Assembly (NCBI GenBank): GCA_903813345.2
Contig: CAIIXF020000002.1
Location: forward strand, 14,466,150 to 14,530,149
Source: Owenia fusiformis
Lineage: Eukaryota > Annelida > Polychaeta > Sabellida > Oweniidae
Reading direction: 5' to 3'
Length of the DNA: 64,000 bases
Under the pieces are notes generated by a model. The model was not told the DNA's origin, did not search any database, and saw only the letters and a list, made by a program, of their open reading frames with translations. Position numbers and translations under genes: made by a program. Every line of letters begins with the position of its first letter. The first letter of the stretch is position 1. This document shows positions 47,501-59,170 of this stretch, piece by piece.

Positions 47501-49171
47501 TTGGAATTTTGTAATCAAGTTCCATGATTTTGGGAAAAACGCAATCAAGTTCCATGATTTTGGAAATTGTAATCAAAATTCCATGGTTTTGTGTTTTAAT
47601 GTTTTGTAGCAATTTTGTTTTTAAGAAAAAAGAAAATCATATAAAGTGAAGTTATCTTAAAAATTATTTCAATTTTACACAATTGCCATACCTTAACTTA
47701 GTTTGTATAAGTATTTAAACCATTGACTGGTAAATTAGATAAATATTCTTTGATATTTTAACTTCCTACACTTTTCAATTTTATATTTGTATTAGTTCTT
47801 AGACCATTGATTATGGAGATTGATAACATGTTCTTTTATCCCAATATCAACATTTCATAGTATTTATAGACAATTTACTGCATACATGGATGGAGTAGAC
47901 AATATTTTATAAAAAATTATTAAAAGCCTTGTATCCTCACCAAAATGTACACTCATGTAGTTTTCAGAAATCATGAGCCTGTTTACATTTCTTAAACAAA
48001 TATTTTTCAGAATAGTGCAATCAAACTCCATGATTTTGGGAATTTTGTAATCAAGTTCCATGATTTTGGGAAAAGCGCAATCAAGTTCCATAATTTTGGA
48101 AATTGTAATCAGAACTCCATGGTTTTGTGTTTTAATGTTTTGTAGCAATTTTGTTTTTAAGAAAAAAGAAAATCATATAAAGTGAAGTTATCTCAAAAAT
48201 TATTTCAATTTTACACAATTGCCATACCTTAACTTAGTGTGTATAAGTATTTAAACCATTGACTGGTAAATTAGATTAAATATTCTTTGATATTTTAACT
48301 TCCTACAATTTTCAATTTTATATTTGTATAAGTTCTTAGACCATTGATTATGGAGATTGATAACATGTTCTTTTATGCCAACATCTACATCTCATAGTAT
48401 TTATGATTAAAATGCATGATTTTTGGAATTTTGTAATCAAGTTCCATGATTTTGGGAAAAATGAGATCAAGTTCCATGATTTTGGAAATTGTAATCAGAA
48501 TTCAAGATTTTGTGTTTTAATGTTTTCACCTTCAGAAAATTGACATGTAAGCTGCAAAAGAATGAACCTAAGATTTATTGAAATTGAAACAATTTTTGTT
48601 TTGCCTGCTCCCTTTACCTGATTCTCTCTTAAATAATAATGCATACTTAAGTATTTACCTTCATTTCTTTCAAGTCATTTATCATCTGTGTTGTGTTCTT
48701 TATTTTATTGATCTTCAAATATTGAGAAAATATTGAAAACTTGTTATATGTTTGCAACTTTAAATACCAATACATCAATATTACACATTACCCTTGACAC
48801 ACTTGGTGGGAATAATTCATTTTCAAATATCAAGGAAAACCAGTATTTCATGGTAAATACCATAGAAAATTCCATGTTTTTTTATCATGAAATACCGGTA
48901 ATGACCATGGAAAAGTTCATGATTTTTTACCATGAAAGGCCGGTATTTACCATGAATAACCGGTATTTACCATGGAAAACCGGTAATTACCATGACAAAT
49001 CATGGAGACCATGGGTTTTTTCTTAAGGGTAGCGATAGCTTTGTTGGAGAGTATCGGGTCATTCTCCATGCAGTCGTACAAATTATACAGACACGAATAG
49101 CAAATGACGCATGCGTGGAGATTAAAGAATATCGAGTTGGAACCCTGGCTTCCAATCCTCCTTGATAGAAA

Positions 49172-50642
49172 ATGGAATATAATTAGACTCATTGGGTTAT
49201 AGCTTCCTTTCATCATTGTTATTATTAATTTTATAGTGATGACCAATGAGCTTTGAAGTCTGAACAGTCAAAGAATTAAGAAGCATGTTTCTTACAATAA
49301 GCATTCCAGAATATTCATACTCCTATTCTCATCCTAAAATTGTATTTCAAAGCTAAAGTTTTAACCTAACAAAAACAAAATGAACTACTGTTCCTGCATA
49401 CCAAATAGAAATATTTCTTTAAATAAATTAAATTAGTAGGGTTACAATGGAAATAATATCTAGTCCATCCCCTGAAGCGTAATAAGGATATGACCTTAAT
49501 AAGCTCTAATCCTAGCAGGAAGACCAAATTCTAAGCAAAGTGCTGTCTTTAAAAAATAAATCAGCATTTTTTTATATTCTTAATTTAAAACTTTTTTGAA
49601 CACTTGATGTCCTAGATACAAGTATATGAACTGATTCTCATTAATCAAACATTTGTGCCAATGGCTTGTCTGGGGGAAATTGAATTGAATATTCTTTACT
49701 CCAGATTCAAGACTTCTAAAGAGGGACATGGGGTATAAATAGGAGGCAGACTAATGGAACAGCCAAAAGAACTGTATTTTTGATATTTTCACAAAGCTGG
49801 TCAATTTTCTCAAATTTCACATTGATTGAGAAAATGTATTGCTTCCAAGTTTGTTATCTGTAACTTTCAATGTTTTTAAGTTCATATTCTGCAGTTAGAT
49901 TTTAACTTCATCATTTTGTTGGATTGTGATAGGACATTTAAAAACAGCAATAACATTTTTCAAATTTAAAAGTCCTCCTCAAGCTTAGCCAAAATCAAGT
50001 ATTTAGCAATGTTGTTGGTTATTACTTACTAATCCTGAGTATCTGTAAAAGTGTGGGTGTAACCTGATATTTTAATGAGAGTTGCAAGCAAGTTTAAAAC
50101 CGGCCTTAAAAACGATTTTACATCTGATTTTGATGGAAAAAAGAGAGAGGAAATATATGTGTTCTATTTCATCAATTCTGATTCTCATAACATTGACATT
50201 TGGAAATAATTTATATTGACCTACATTTTTGAACCTTTATCTCGAAACTGATTTAAGATATCTCAACAGGAAAAACTTTTATATCATTTGTTTGTCTATC
50301 ACTATACCAAGTTTAAACAAAAAGATATTAAATATAAACCATGTAAGCAGGATGTAAGTTCTTCTAGTTGGTAAGAAAACATGGAGCCAAGAAGAAATAA
50401 TAATAAATGTAGAAAACTGGTGAAGAACAAGAATACAGGCAAAAGTAGTAGACTCAAGATTTTCAATCTGGAGTCTAATAAGATATCATTTTGAGACAAA
50501 CAGTGCAGTTCTGCAAGGGTTTAGTATTTCAAAACATTGCAGTTCTGCAAGGGTTAAGCATTTCACTACCAGTTGAAAGCCAAATATTAGTCAAAGCAGC
50601 CATGCTGAGAAATTCATAAATTCTTTTTTGTTCCACATGCAG
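49172..50642 (+). other. Intron without recognised features
   Basis: The phrase CAGTTCTGCAAGGGTT is duplicated at 50505 and 50541, close to the next acceptor. No frames or inverted ends of note. Confidence 0.4.
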
Positions 50643-51094
50643 GAATGAAGGAAGCAGAGCTTTGGAGGGAGTCATACCACACAAACCCCCAGGAACAAGT
50701 ACAATTACCTAACCCAGATCATCAGGAGAATTATCAACAGCAGAGGTTGCCAGGTAGAACACGACGGGGAGACTTTATGGTAGACCTGGTGAAGGATTAC
50801 CATTGTGACCAATGTGGGAAAATCTTCCCTACAAGTCGATGTGTGGACTATCACAAGATGTTGGTGCATAACAGGTTCTGTGATGTTTGTAATATCAGGC
50901 TAGACCAGGAGGACCCAGAACTACACTGCATGGGTCATATGGAGCGCAAGAAGTTTGAGTGCAAGGCATGTATGAAACAGTTCAATGTTGAGGGAAGCCT
51001 GTGGAGTCACACTGCTATAGACCTGCTGTGTCAGATATGTGGCAAAGTAGTGACAAGGAACCGCAAGAGGAAACACATGAGTCTGCACCAGTAA
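50643..51094 (+). CDS. Alternative terminal exon with four-finger zinc cassette, plus 3
   Basis: The acceptor TTCCACATGCAG then GAATGAAG is phase 1, and the first codon completes as GGA, followed at once by Met. It adds about 149 residues. The leader is Gln/Pro-rich (NPQEQVQLPNPDHQENYQQQ) and then RTRRGDFMVDLVKDYH. Finger 1 is CDQC, x12, H, x4, H. Finger 2 is CDVC, x11, H, x3, H, one residue shorter than most. Finger 3 is CKAC, x12, H, then D. Finger 4 is CQIC, x11, H, x3, H. The finger 1-2 linker is HNRFC where most exons have HNKFC. The leader ATG is in good position but is most likely an internal Met. An ATTAAA lies about 250 bp after the stop. Confidence 0.9.
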
Positions 51095-51600
51095 CTCTTT
51101 ATGTGGGAATCTTGCATTAGTTTAACACCAAAGAAAGTGTTTACATTTATTGAATATGCTCTCCATTTGATTCCATGAAGAAATTAACCAGTTTCTTGGA
51201 AAATGTAAAATTAGCAAAACCTTTATTCATAACAGACCAGCAATGATGGACACTGTTGCAAGCATGACTGAAAAAGAGGGAGGGGTAGTGTTGATTCATT
51301 CACTTTGCCTTCATGAAATATTATTCTATCAAATTCTCACTTTTAGGTTATTAAAGCACTAAGCCTAGTTCTTATTGATATTGTAGTTTGTCATGATTTT
51401 CCAAATGTGGCCTTTTGTACCTGCTCTGTGATTTCATCATGTACAAATGTCATTTCATACTTTGTGAAGAAGTTAATATCTTGTGCAATTGTGATAGCTG
51501 CATACTGCACATTATGTATATTACATATATTGAACATGTGAATATGATTTCATGCCTTGTACGATTGTGTATCTTGTGTAATTTAACTGCATACCTAGTA

Positions 51601-52020
51601 CAGGGTGTTTAAAATGACCATTGACAGTCAATCCTAGATTACATGCCCCCATAATCTACATACCATAATAAAGCTTATTCAATTCTGGACTTATTGTGCC
51701 AAATCTTAGCAGTGATCTCTGGGAACATAATTAATATTTGGTAGACTTTGCATGAATTGAAGCTACTATTCCCAATGGATTTAAGAGAGGAGCAGATGGC
51801 TATATAACCATTGTATCATCTTGTGCTCTCTGTTTTTTTTGAAATATTTAATACTTTATTATTTTAAATATCATAAAGATATATCCTCAGCCCCAATCAA
51901 ATGTTAGAAGATGTACATTACTTTAGCTAATAGTATATCGAGTCCAGAATTGAAAAAGCTTTCATATATAACATGTGGGGGTATGCTATTTAGGATTGAC
52001 GGTCATTATGAAATATCCTG
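51601..52020. mobile_element. 420-bp MITE with mariner-type ends
   Basis: The ends CAGGGTGTTTAAAATGACCA and, reversed, CAGGATATTTCATAATGACC lie between TA dinucleotides. Arms share GTCAATCCTA, CCCCCA, AAAGCTT and TTCAATTCTGGACT. It lies about 500 bp after the plus 3 stop and may be part of its 3' UTR or intron. Confidence 0.8.
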
Positions 52021-52373
52021 TAGATACAAAGTGACTGCATTATCCTTGTGCAATTTGATTGTATAGCTAGTTTGTGAAAAAATGATTGCATGTACCCGAG
52101 CAATAAAATTGCTATGTGCCATGTAGTAATCCCTGCCAATTCATTTGTTATTTGAAAGTAAATGAAATATTAGTAAGTAGGAAATTTGATGTGATCATGT
52201 TCATACTTCATTTATTTAAAATCAGTGGTGTAAGACTATGTATCTACATGTATTTATTTTGTTAGTCTGTTTTGTGAAGTTTTCCAAAGGAACCTGACTG
52301 GATCTTGGTTATGTAAAGTCAAAGTAAAATTATTTATTTATTATTGATATTTGTTTTGTTTTTTTAACCACAG

Positions 52374-52828
52374 GAATGTGGGGTGATACACATGGCAACA
52401 GTGGACTTTCAGGCAGTTATGATGACAACCAAAGTTATATGAAAATGCCATCCAAGGGACAACTCAGAATTTATAGATCAACTCGAGATATTCCAGAACC
52501 AGTTGAAGTGGATCGAGATATCAATTGTGAAAAATGTGGAATAACATTTCCAAGTATCCGTTGCCTCGATAACCATAATATGATTGTTCACAACAAATTC
52601 TGTGATGTTTGTTCTAAGCGTCTCGATGATGAAAGTGTAGAAAACCTGTTGCAGCATGGCAAGATGCACACTGGCATGAAACCATTTCAATGTGAATACT
52701 GCTACAAGTTGATCAACACAAAAGCAGGCCTCAAATTCCACCAAGACAAGAACCTGAGGTGTTTGATATGTTCACAGGAGTTCATGAAGACACACAAGTC
52801 AAACCATATGAAAACACACCTAATATGA
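52374..52828 (+). CDS. Alternative terminal exon with four-finger zinc cassette, plus 4
   Basis: The acceptor TTTTTTTAACCACAG then GAATGTGG is phase 1, with Met as second residue as in plus 3. It adds about 150 residues. The leader is Gly/Ser/Asn-rich, then DIPEPVEVDRDIN before the fingers. Finger 1 is CEKC, x12, H, x4, H. Finger 2 is CDVC, x14, H, x3, H. The linker TGMKPFQ precedes finger 3 (CEYC, x12, H, then N). Finger 4 is CLIC, x11, H, x3, H. The shared VHNKFCDVC spacer is kept. It lies 1.3 kb after plus 3. Transcription-factor C-terminus inferred. Confidence 0.9.
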
Positions 52829-53231
52829 AGCACACCTAATGTTAATAATATCTAATTTAATGAAAAAACAAAATAGAATGAAAACATACCTATTTATTGC
52901 CCTGGAAAATAGAAAAATGCTTTAAAAATTAAATTATCGAAGAAAAGGCAAAGATTTCCCCTTGAATTAGGGAGTATACTCATGGATTTTTGCTTGCAAT
53001 TAAACCTGTTTAAACCTGTTCATTTCAATTAAATTTCTCGCGTTTCGCGATTAGGGTGAAATAATTGATATTTTTAAAACTTTAGGGGGCCTCGGATAAT
53101 TCAATTTACATTTATGCTTGAGGATTCAGAGATTAATGAAATTTGAAATTCTGAAATCCAAGACATTTAGTTGCAGCGAAATTGTGATTTCTCAAAATTT
53201 GTGAAATTAGATGAGTACAATATCTGCTAAT
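52829..53231 (+). other. Probable 3' UTR or intron
   Basis: AT-rich, with the ACCTAAT and AACACACC phrases of the exon end repeated just after the stop. No feature recognised. Confidence 0.35.
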
Positions 53232-53946
53232 CAGGTGTCCCAGAAAAAATGAGACACTTTTTGAAAAGTATTTGCTTAGCAACTAATGAACCAAAACTGA
53301 AAATTCGTACAAAGTAGCCCAAGAGTATTGTTAGCAAGATTCAAAAACATATGAAGAAGATCAGAGGTAAATGTTATGTGAGAACTAATATCGAACTACA
53401 TGTATAAGGAATTCAGGATAGCATGTCAAAAGATCCCATACCATAGCAACGCAGTGAACTTCATAGCGTTTGTACCAAAAAATGGGAAGCAATTTGACAA
53501 GTAATTTCTCAGCAATAGATGAGCCAAATTTCTTTAAAAAAATTGCTTGAGGCTCTTTAGGCTATCTTCTGCTAGTGATATGAATATGTAAGAGATTGGT
53601 CTCATATTACGTATGTATTTTTTTTGTTGAGATGCTTAACAACTTAGTAGAATTAGACGGCAGAGATCATTTCTACACATTTTAAAACAATTTTTGGGTA
53701 TATTGGATGAAAATTGTTCAAATAAGAGCAATTTAGTGAAAAGAATTTTGGTCTCATCGCAGAGCTCTGGTATGGGAATTTTTGACATGCTATTTTGAAT
53801 TTCTTAGTACTCAAAGAATATTAAAAATACTTTATTTATATTTTTACAGCTTGCTAATGATACTCTGGGGCTACTTTGTAATTTTCAGTGAATTTGGTTC
53901 ATCAGTTATCGAGAAAATACTTGTCAAATTCTTATTGGAACACCTG
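53232..53946. mobile_element. TIR element with ends of about 100 bp
   Basis: The ends TCAGGTGTCCCAGAAAAAAT and its eroded inverse share GATGAACCAAA or AATGAACCAAA, ACAAAGTAGCCC and AGAGTAT. The terminal sequence is Tc1/mariner-like. No transposase was seen. Confidence 0.65.
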
Positions 53947-54017
53947 ATATATTGGGAACAAATGTTTCTTTATTTTGAAGAATTGTCTCATTTCACAAGG
54001 TACAAGGGATAGTTATT

Positions 54018-54197
54018 GTACAAATAGTGACTGCCATTGAGGGAAATAGTGCAAAATATTTTCCTCAAGCGAATATCCTGTCCACTGACATGTTCCCGAG
54101 GCTGCAGGCCGAGGGAACAAGTCAGTGGACAGGATATTCCCGAGAGGAAAATTTTTACACTATTTCCCAAAAATGTGGCAGTCACTATTTGTTTTAT
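54018..54197. repeat. 180-bp hairpin
   Basis: Near-continuous inverted arms share ACAAATAGTGACTGCC, GGGAAATAGTG, ATATCCTGTCCACTGAC and a central GAGGCTGCAGGCCGAG. This is a hairpin MITE type. Confidence 0.8.
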
Positions 54198-54333
54198 TAT
54201 ATACCTGATAAGTACTCTGTAAACAAAAACAAAATGAGAAGTCTTCATTTCAATATCAAATGTTCACAGGTTCTTATTGGCATTTAAAGGCATTTTACCT
54301 TTCAACTCCTATAATCTCAGATTTGGGGGAAGA

Positions 54334-54476
54334 TAATAAACAATTATTGACCTCTCCAGAGGTTTACTGTCAAAATTATATCCCGAGACTGTAAACCGAG
54401 ACCGTAGGTCGAGGTTTACAGTCGAGGGATATAATTTTGACAGTAAACCGAATGGAGAGGTCTATAATTGTTTTGT
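54334..54476. repeat. 140-bp hairpin
   Basis: The inverted arms share ACAATTAT, GACCTCTCCA, TACTGTCAAAATTATATCCC and a central GACCGTAGGTCGAGG. The design is like the hairpin just upstream, with unrelated arm sequence. It directly abuts the Crypton-like frame. Confidence 0.8.
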
Positions 54477-54754
54477 TAGTCCGAAGAATATCTTAGATTT
54501 TTCTGACCCTTGAAGTTGACTTGAAGTTGGATCCAGACCCTCGAGACGTTCATGTTGTATTTCAGTATATCGGCAGTAAGTTCACTCAATGGAGTCAAAT
54601 TACTCTCCTGGGCGAAGTCCACTAAAAGCTTAAGATTTTTCTTCGTATTTTGACTGTCTTTACTCTCTAAGAGACTAATAATATCCTCATCTTCAACATT
54701 TTTGAAACGGCTTGTGCTAGCGGCGGCCATTTTATCGTCTGATAATGACGTCAT
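54476..54754 (-). CDS. N-terminal piece of a Crypton / DUF3504-like protein
   Basis: A frame of 92 codons reading MAAASTSRFKNVEDEDIISL, then LESKDSQNTKKNLKLLVDF and PLSELTADILKYNMNV. The pattern R-F-x(4)-(E/D)-(E/D), then K-D-S-x-N-T-K-K, is typical of the N-terminus of Crypton tyrosine recombinases and their domesticated relatives with a DUF3504 core. Only the first part is present: no recombinase core follows on the minus strand, and the frame runs into the hairpin. It is probably a dead fragment or the first exon of a mobile element. ACTAACAAAA near 54870 is the inverse of TTTTGTTAGT at 54471 and may mark its borders. Confidence 0.5.
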   Translation of the reverse strand: MTSLSDDKMAAASTSRFKNVEDEDIISLLESKDSQNTKKNLKLLVDFAQESNLTPLSELTADILKYNMNVSRVWIQLQVNFKGQKNLRYSSD

Positions 54755-54899
54755 TTTAGTGGAATGCTGGGAATATTATTCACCGGCAATGCATTGCGCG
54801 GTGTACAGTTAAAATTATTCACCGCTCATTGACCAATCAAAATCGAGTATTTCAACTGAGGTACTAACAAAATGCACTATTGACTGGTCACATGACCTA

Positions 54900-55768
54900 A
54901 CTGGTGATTAGTACAATTCATCTTCCCTGAAAGCAGGGATTTAGGACTTTCCAGGGAATTAGTTCATCTATTCCATGTCATGTGACCATGAATAAGCCAA
55001 TGAGCATCTAGAATACATTTGAGGTATATAATAATGTAAACTACTGCATTTGTAAGCATTTGTTAGAAAGTTGTCATTACATTGCAAGTGGGAACCTTTT
55101 TATCGCACTTTGAAAATGTGCTATATTGCCGTCATCCTGTACTACTGATGGTTGGGTGCCACATAAATTAAATCTTGTCATCAAAATTCTAGGAAAACCA
55201 CTGGCCAGTGTTAAACCTGAAATTTGTACAAATGCTGCAAGAGAAGAAGAGTTCCAAGATGTAATAAATTAAGGTTTTGGGCATGCTAGGTAGATTATTT
55301 GGTGGCCATTTTGAATTTTTCATAAATCTTGTCATTAAGATTCCAGGAGAACCACTAATCTATTAAACTTGAAATTTTTACAGATGCAAGAGCAGATTAG
55401 TTGAAACATCTGATTGGGTTTTGGGTATGATGACTTAATTACACAGTGGCTTTTTAATTCTTTGGTTGATCGACTATTTTGATTTTTTCATAAATCTTGG
55501 CATCAATATTCCAGAAAAACCGCTTGTCTGTTCAACTTGATATTTTCACAGATGCAAGAGCAGAATAGAGCCAAGATATGCTTAATACTTTGGGCATGCT
55601 GGGTAAATTCCTTGGCAGCTATTATGAATTTTTCCATAAATGTTGTCGTAATCAATATTCTATTCATCCATTCAACTTGTGTCTTATTCAACTTTGTAAT
55701 TGTTTCTTTACAAGAAAACTATTTTTGTGTTTGCCACCAAGTGCTGGTGTTGCATATTGTTATATATA
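54900..55768. other. Intron stretch with a faint tandem repeat
   Basis: Three diverged units of about 150-170 bp (55170-55640) share TTTTTCATAAATCTTG, a CCAGGAGAACCACT-type block and GATGCAAGAGCAGA. No gene recognised. Confidence 0.5.
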
Positions 55769-57310
55769 CAGGGTGGGCCAAAAAAACCCACCCCCCTAAC
55801 CAATATTCCTGATAAATATTTATTTTTTAACAATCACACCAACAATGATATATCATATTAAAGATAATTTAATTTGCAACAAAATGATATATAATAGCAC
55901 CATTTTCAACAACCCAATATAGAAGTATGACCATTTATGTGACATGGGGGTCAAAAAACACCTTTTCAATTTTCGTCGATTTTGCAACAATTGCCTATTT
56001 CTACCAAATTTTAGTAAATTACAACATTGTCATGAGTCTTTCATAATTGGATATTATATATTGTTTTCATTCAATTTTTGAACCACACATGCTCAATATA
56101 CATGTGTATGCTTATAAAACTAATTCATTTCTTCTTCAATCTGTCCAAAAATAGCTCAATAGACCCACCCCCCGGACCCATCCTCTGATTGGATTATTCG
56201 CTTAAGACGCGGAAGCCATTGGTTGATGGCATAATTGATGGATGTATGCAGAAGTACCATTTAACTGCTAGTTATTCTTTCTTTTAGTTCCTCTACATCC
56301 CTGATAGGCTTGGTATATTTAAATATCAACTGTTCTAGATGCTCCCAGGTATGGTAATCAACATTATTGGCAACTGGACTGCTAGTATGCCATTATTTTG
56401 GGCTAGAGATGGTGACATTTCCAATCTCCAAAAACTCCAGGGTAGCATTGGACCTGTGTGATGGAGCACTGTTCTTTCAGAAAATGAAATTTCTTTCACA
56501 TGTTTTTTATATTCTCGAGGAGTCCTTTTTTACCACCTCACGTCATTAACATTCAAAGTATATTTTTGCTCCTGGTTCAAAAAACAGTGACTGTATGGTC
56601 TTTCCTTTTTGGGAAACACTGAGTGGACACCATCTACTTTTCAGAAAAATGTCATCTTGATTTGAGTAGCCTTTTATCGCAATGTCACTATTCTTGCTTA
56701 CTGATATAGAGTATAGCCTTTTTATTACATGTATAGTACTTGGGGCATTTTGAACAGTTGGTCTATGGAGATCCCTAGCCCATCAGGGGTGTAGACATAC
56801 TGAAAGAATGAATAATTAGGTGTTGGATGGTACTTCTGCAGAGGTCCATCAATTATACCAATGGCTTTCGCGTTTTAAGCGAGAAATCAAATCAGAAGTT
56901 GGGTCCAGGGTGAGTCTATTGAGCCATATTTGGACAGACTGAAGAAGAAATGAATTAGTTTTATAAGCATACACATGTATATTGAGCATGTAAGGTTCAA
57001 AAACTGAATGAAAACAATATATAATATCCAATTATGAAAGATTCATGACAATATTGTAATTTACTCAAATTTGTTAGAAATAGGCAATTGTTCGCAAAAT
57101 CGACGAAAATTGAAAAGGTGTTTTTTGACCCCCATGTCACATAAATGGTCATACTTCTATATTGGGTTGTTGAAAATTGTTCTATTATATATCATTCTGT
57201 TGCAAATTAAATTATCTTTAAAATGATATATCATTGTTGGTGTGCATGTTAAAAATTGAATATTTATCAGAAATATTGGCTAGGGGGGTGGTTTTTTTTG
57301 GCCCACCCTG
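55769..57310 (-). mobile_element. Tc1/mariner-family element with inverted arms of about 480 bp
   Basis: The ends CAGGGTGGGCCAAAAAAACC and its inverse lie between TA dinucleotides. The inverted arms reach from 55769 to about 56262 and from about 56831 to 57310 and stay highly similar. The middle, on the minus strand, has a degenerate transposase: SAPSHRSNATLEFLE (catalytic block), then SSPVANNVDYHTWEHLEQL and KPIRDVEELKERI. Several breaks are present. It lies between plus 4 and plus 5. Confidence 0.85.
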
Positions 57311-58419
57311 TATATTCCTTGTCATGCCTATTTTATAATAATACTCAAACTATATACTGTATTTGAGGAATACTAAAGATTTTTACAATAAAACATTCAT
57401 TTTTTTCTATTTTGTGGTTACCATTTTTATAATTTGGTAGAATTTAAACAATTTTCCCCCATTTGAGACTAAAATAACTTCACCAATTTATAACATATCA
57501 TAGATCTTTTGGGAGATATTATATTTATGATTTTGAAGAGTATATTGGGAAGTCAACTGTTGCTTTTAACCTAGCACTCCCAGTGGACCTGGTTCTCCCT
57601 AAAACAATAATTTTGGGCATTTGCTTCAGCATTTGAGTCAAAAAGATATTGTGCATCTTGTAGGATATTATATTTGGAATTGTAAAGTACTGACTTCCAT
57701 TTAAGAGCACAAACTAGATTCCTCATTCAGTATTAACCTATTTCTCTGTATTGTGACATGAATTTCATACAATTGAATCTTATGCATACAGTAGTTGAAC
57801 TGTTCAAATTTTCTGAAAACAGATCTGAACCAAAATGTTAGAGTCTTAGAATTACAATTTTTCTTTTCCCATTATTTCACAAGATGTAGACAGAATGTTC
57901 ACAACCTTTTTGGCAAAAATCTGTGTCAGCATCAAATGTTTGAGTAAATCGAATCCATTGCAAACAAATAGTTAATAAGAGATCAAAATAATGGCCCACT
58001 TTTGTTAACGATATCGCAAATGCTTAGGTTTTCTTGAACATATGATGCTCACTCTTGTTTGTGCCAAAAAGGTCTTTAAGATATATCTGTCTACATCTCA
58101 TGAAATCATTTACCAAAATGGATCTGTTTTCGTAAACATTTTGAAGAGTTCCACCACAGTGATGCAGAAGCATGCTTGACTCATCATACCATGATGTACA
58201 AAATTCTATAGCAGTAAATGTTAAGTTGTCTGATTTTTACTTCTTTCCAAGGCTGTTTATCTGTCCAATTGTATTCTGGCTTCATAAAACGGACAGCCCC
58301 TTATATTAATATGAATGATTATTATAGAATCAGATTGTTTGTAAACAAATAACTTAGAAGATGTAAATAAAGCATTTATTCAAAACTATAATTCTTGTTA
58401 TGTTTCCTTGTACCTTCAG
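57311..58419 (+). other. Intron before plus 5
   Basis: The two 'GTAGACAGA' or 'TCTGTCTACATCT' phrases near 57887 and 58088 form an inverted pair with neighbouring blocks (TCA(C)AAGATG, TTTTTGGCA), suggesting a hairpin element of roughly 57880-58110. Nothing else was recognised. Confidence 0.4.
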
Positions 58420-58856
58420 GTGCTTGGGCTAGTAACTATGGGAACCATGATAGCACTGTTGCTGACATTTCAACTGTGGGCCCATCTCAAAAATCACCAT
58501 ATGGTTATCCTGAGCCTGTAGAAGTAGAAGATACATACACATGTGAATTATGTGTGACACAGTTCCCCACTATACGGTGCGTTGAATACCATAAACAACT
58601 TGTCCACAACAAGTTTTGTGATGTTTGTAACACTCGACTAGATCAGGAATCTGATGCAGCTATCTTGGAACATGGATTAACTCATAAGCACACCAAATCA
58701 CACCAATGTTCACACTGTTTCAAGTTGTTTAATTCTGCAGCAGGATTAAAAGTACACCTGGGCAATGACCTGAGGTGCTTAATGTGTGGACACCAGTTCT
58801 TGAGGAGTGGTAAAACTTCCCACATGAGACAATGTAAGAAGCAGCACCCAATATAA
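58420..58856 (+). CDS. Alternative terminal exon with four-finger zinc cassette, plus 5
   Basis: The acceptor TTGTACCTTCAG then GTGCTT is phase 1. It adds about 144 residues. The leader is Ser/Asn/Gly-rich, then YGYPEPVEVEDTYT. Finger 1 is CELC, x12, H, x4, H. Finger 2 is CDVC, x14, H, x3, H. The finger 2-3 linker is KHTKSHQ. Finger 3 is CSHC, x12, H, then D after GN. Finger 4 is CLMC, x11, H, x3, C, so the last ligand is a cysteine (HMRQC), and a basic tail KKQHPI follows. AATAAA overlaps the stop codon, too near to be the only polyadenylation signal. The 35-bp minisatellite starts about 315 bp downstream. Confidence 0.9.
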
Positions 58857-59170
58857 TAAAACCCAAAGACCCTTACTGGTATTAGAACATAATAGTTGGA
58901 TTTACAACCCAATATGTACACTTGTATGGTAACACATGTTTGGGGCTCATGGCGATGTTTAAATATCTCACACATAGATTCTAAAGTGACATTTGTACAT
59001 CATGTGGAGTTGAATACACATATTTATATAGGGAAATACAAATCCTATACCTTCTGCTTAGTAACATACACAATTATCCAATTTTTGAGTAATCTTGCTA
59101 TTAAACACCTAATACATTGAACTCATAATGACATATAGACATACAATATAAGGGATTTATTCTATAAAAG

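Larger units (their letters stand above)
41600..49166. mobile_element. 7.6-kb foldback-type element with tandem-repeat arms
   Basis: The ends ATCAAGGAGGATTGG and its inverse are bordered by AGAAA on both sides, a probable 5-bp target duplication. The outer arms (about 41600-42147 and 48535-49166) are inverted copies, rich in CCATGGTAAATACC-type phrases. Inward, about seven head-to-tail units of some 510-540 bp run forward (42315-46590). After a switch point near 46730, about four units run in reverse (to 48520). Each unit has the phrases GGCAATTGTGTAAAATTGAA, AAATCATGGAACTTGATT and AAACAGGCTCATGATTTC. No transposase was seen. The structure is that of foldback (FB/TU-like) elements. It sits in the intron between the second and third plus cassette exons. 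Confidence 0.82.

Noticed and set aside
43197-48148. About nine similar open frames of 60-97 codons (…NHGILITIS…IMELD…) in the 41.6-49.2 kb region
   Set aside because: They lie in each unit of the tandem/inverted array and are similar because the units are. Low-complexity composition, no domain, and both orientations make them a by-product of the repeat.
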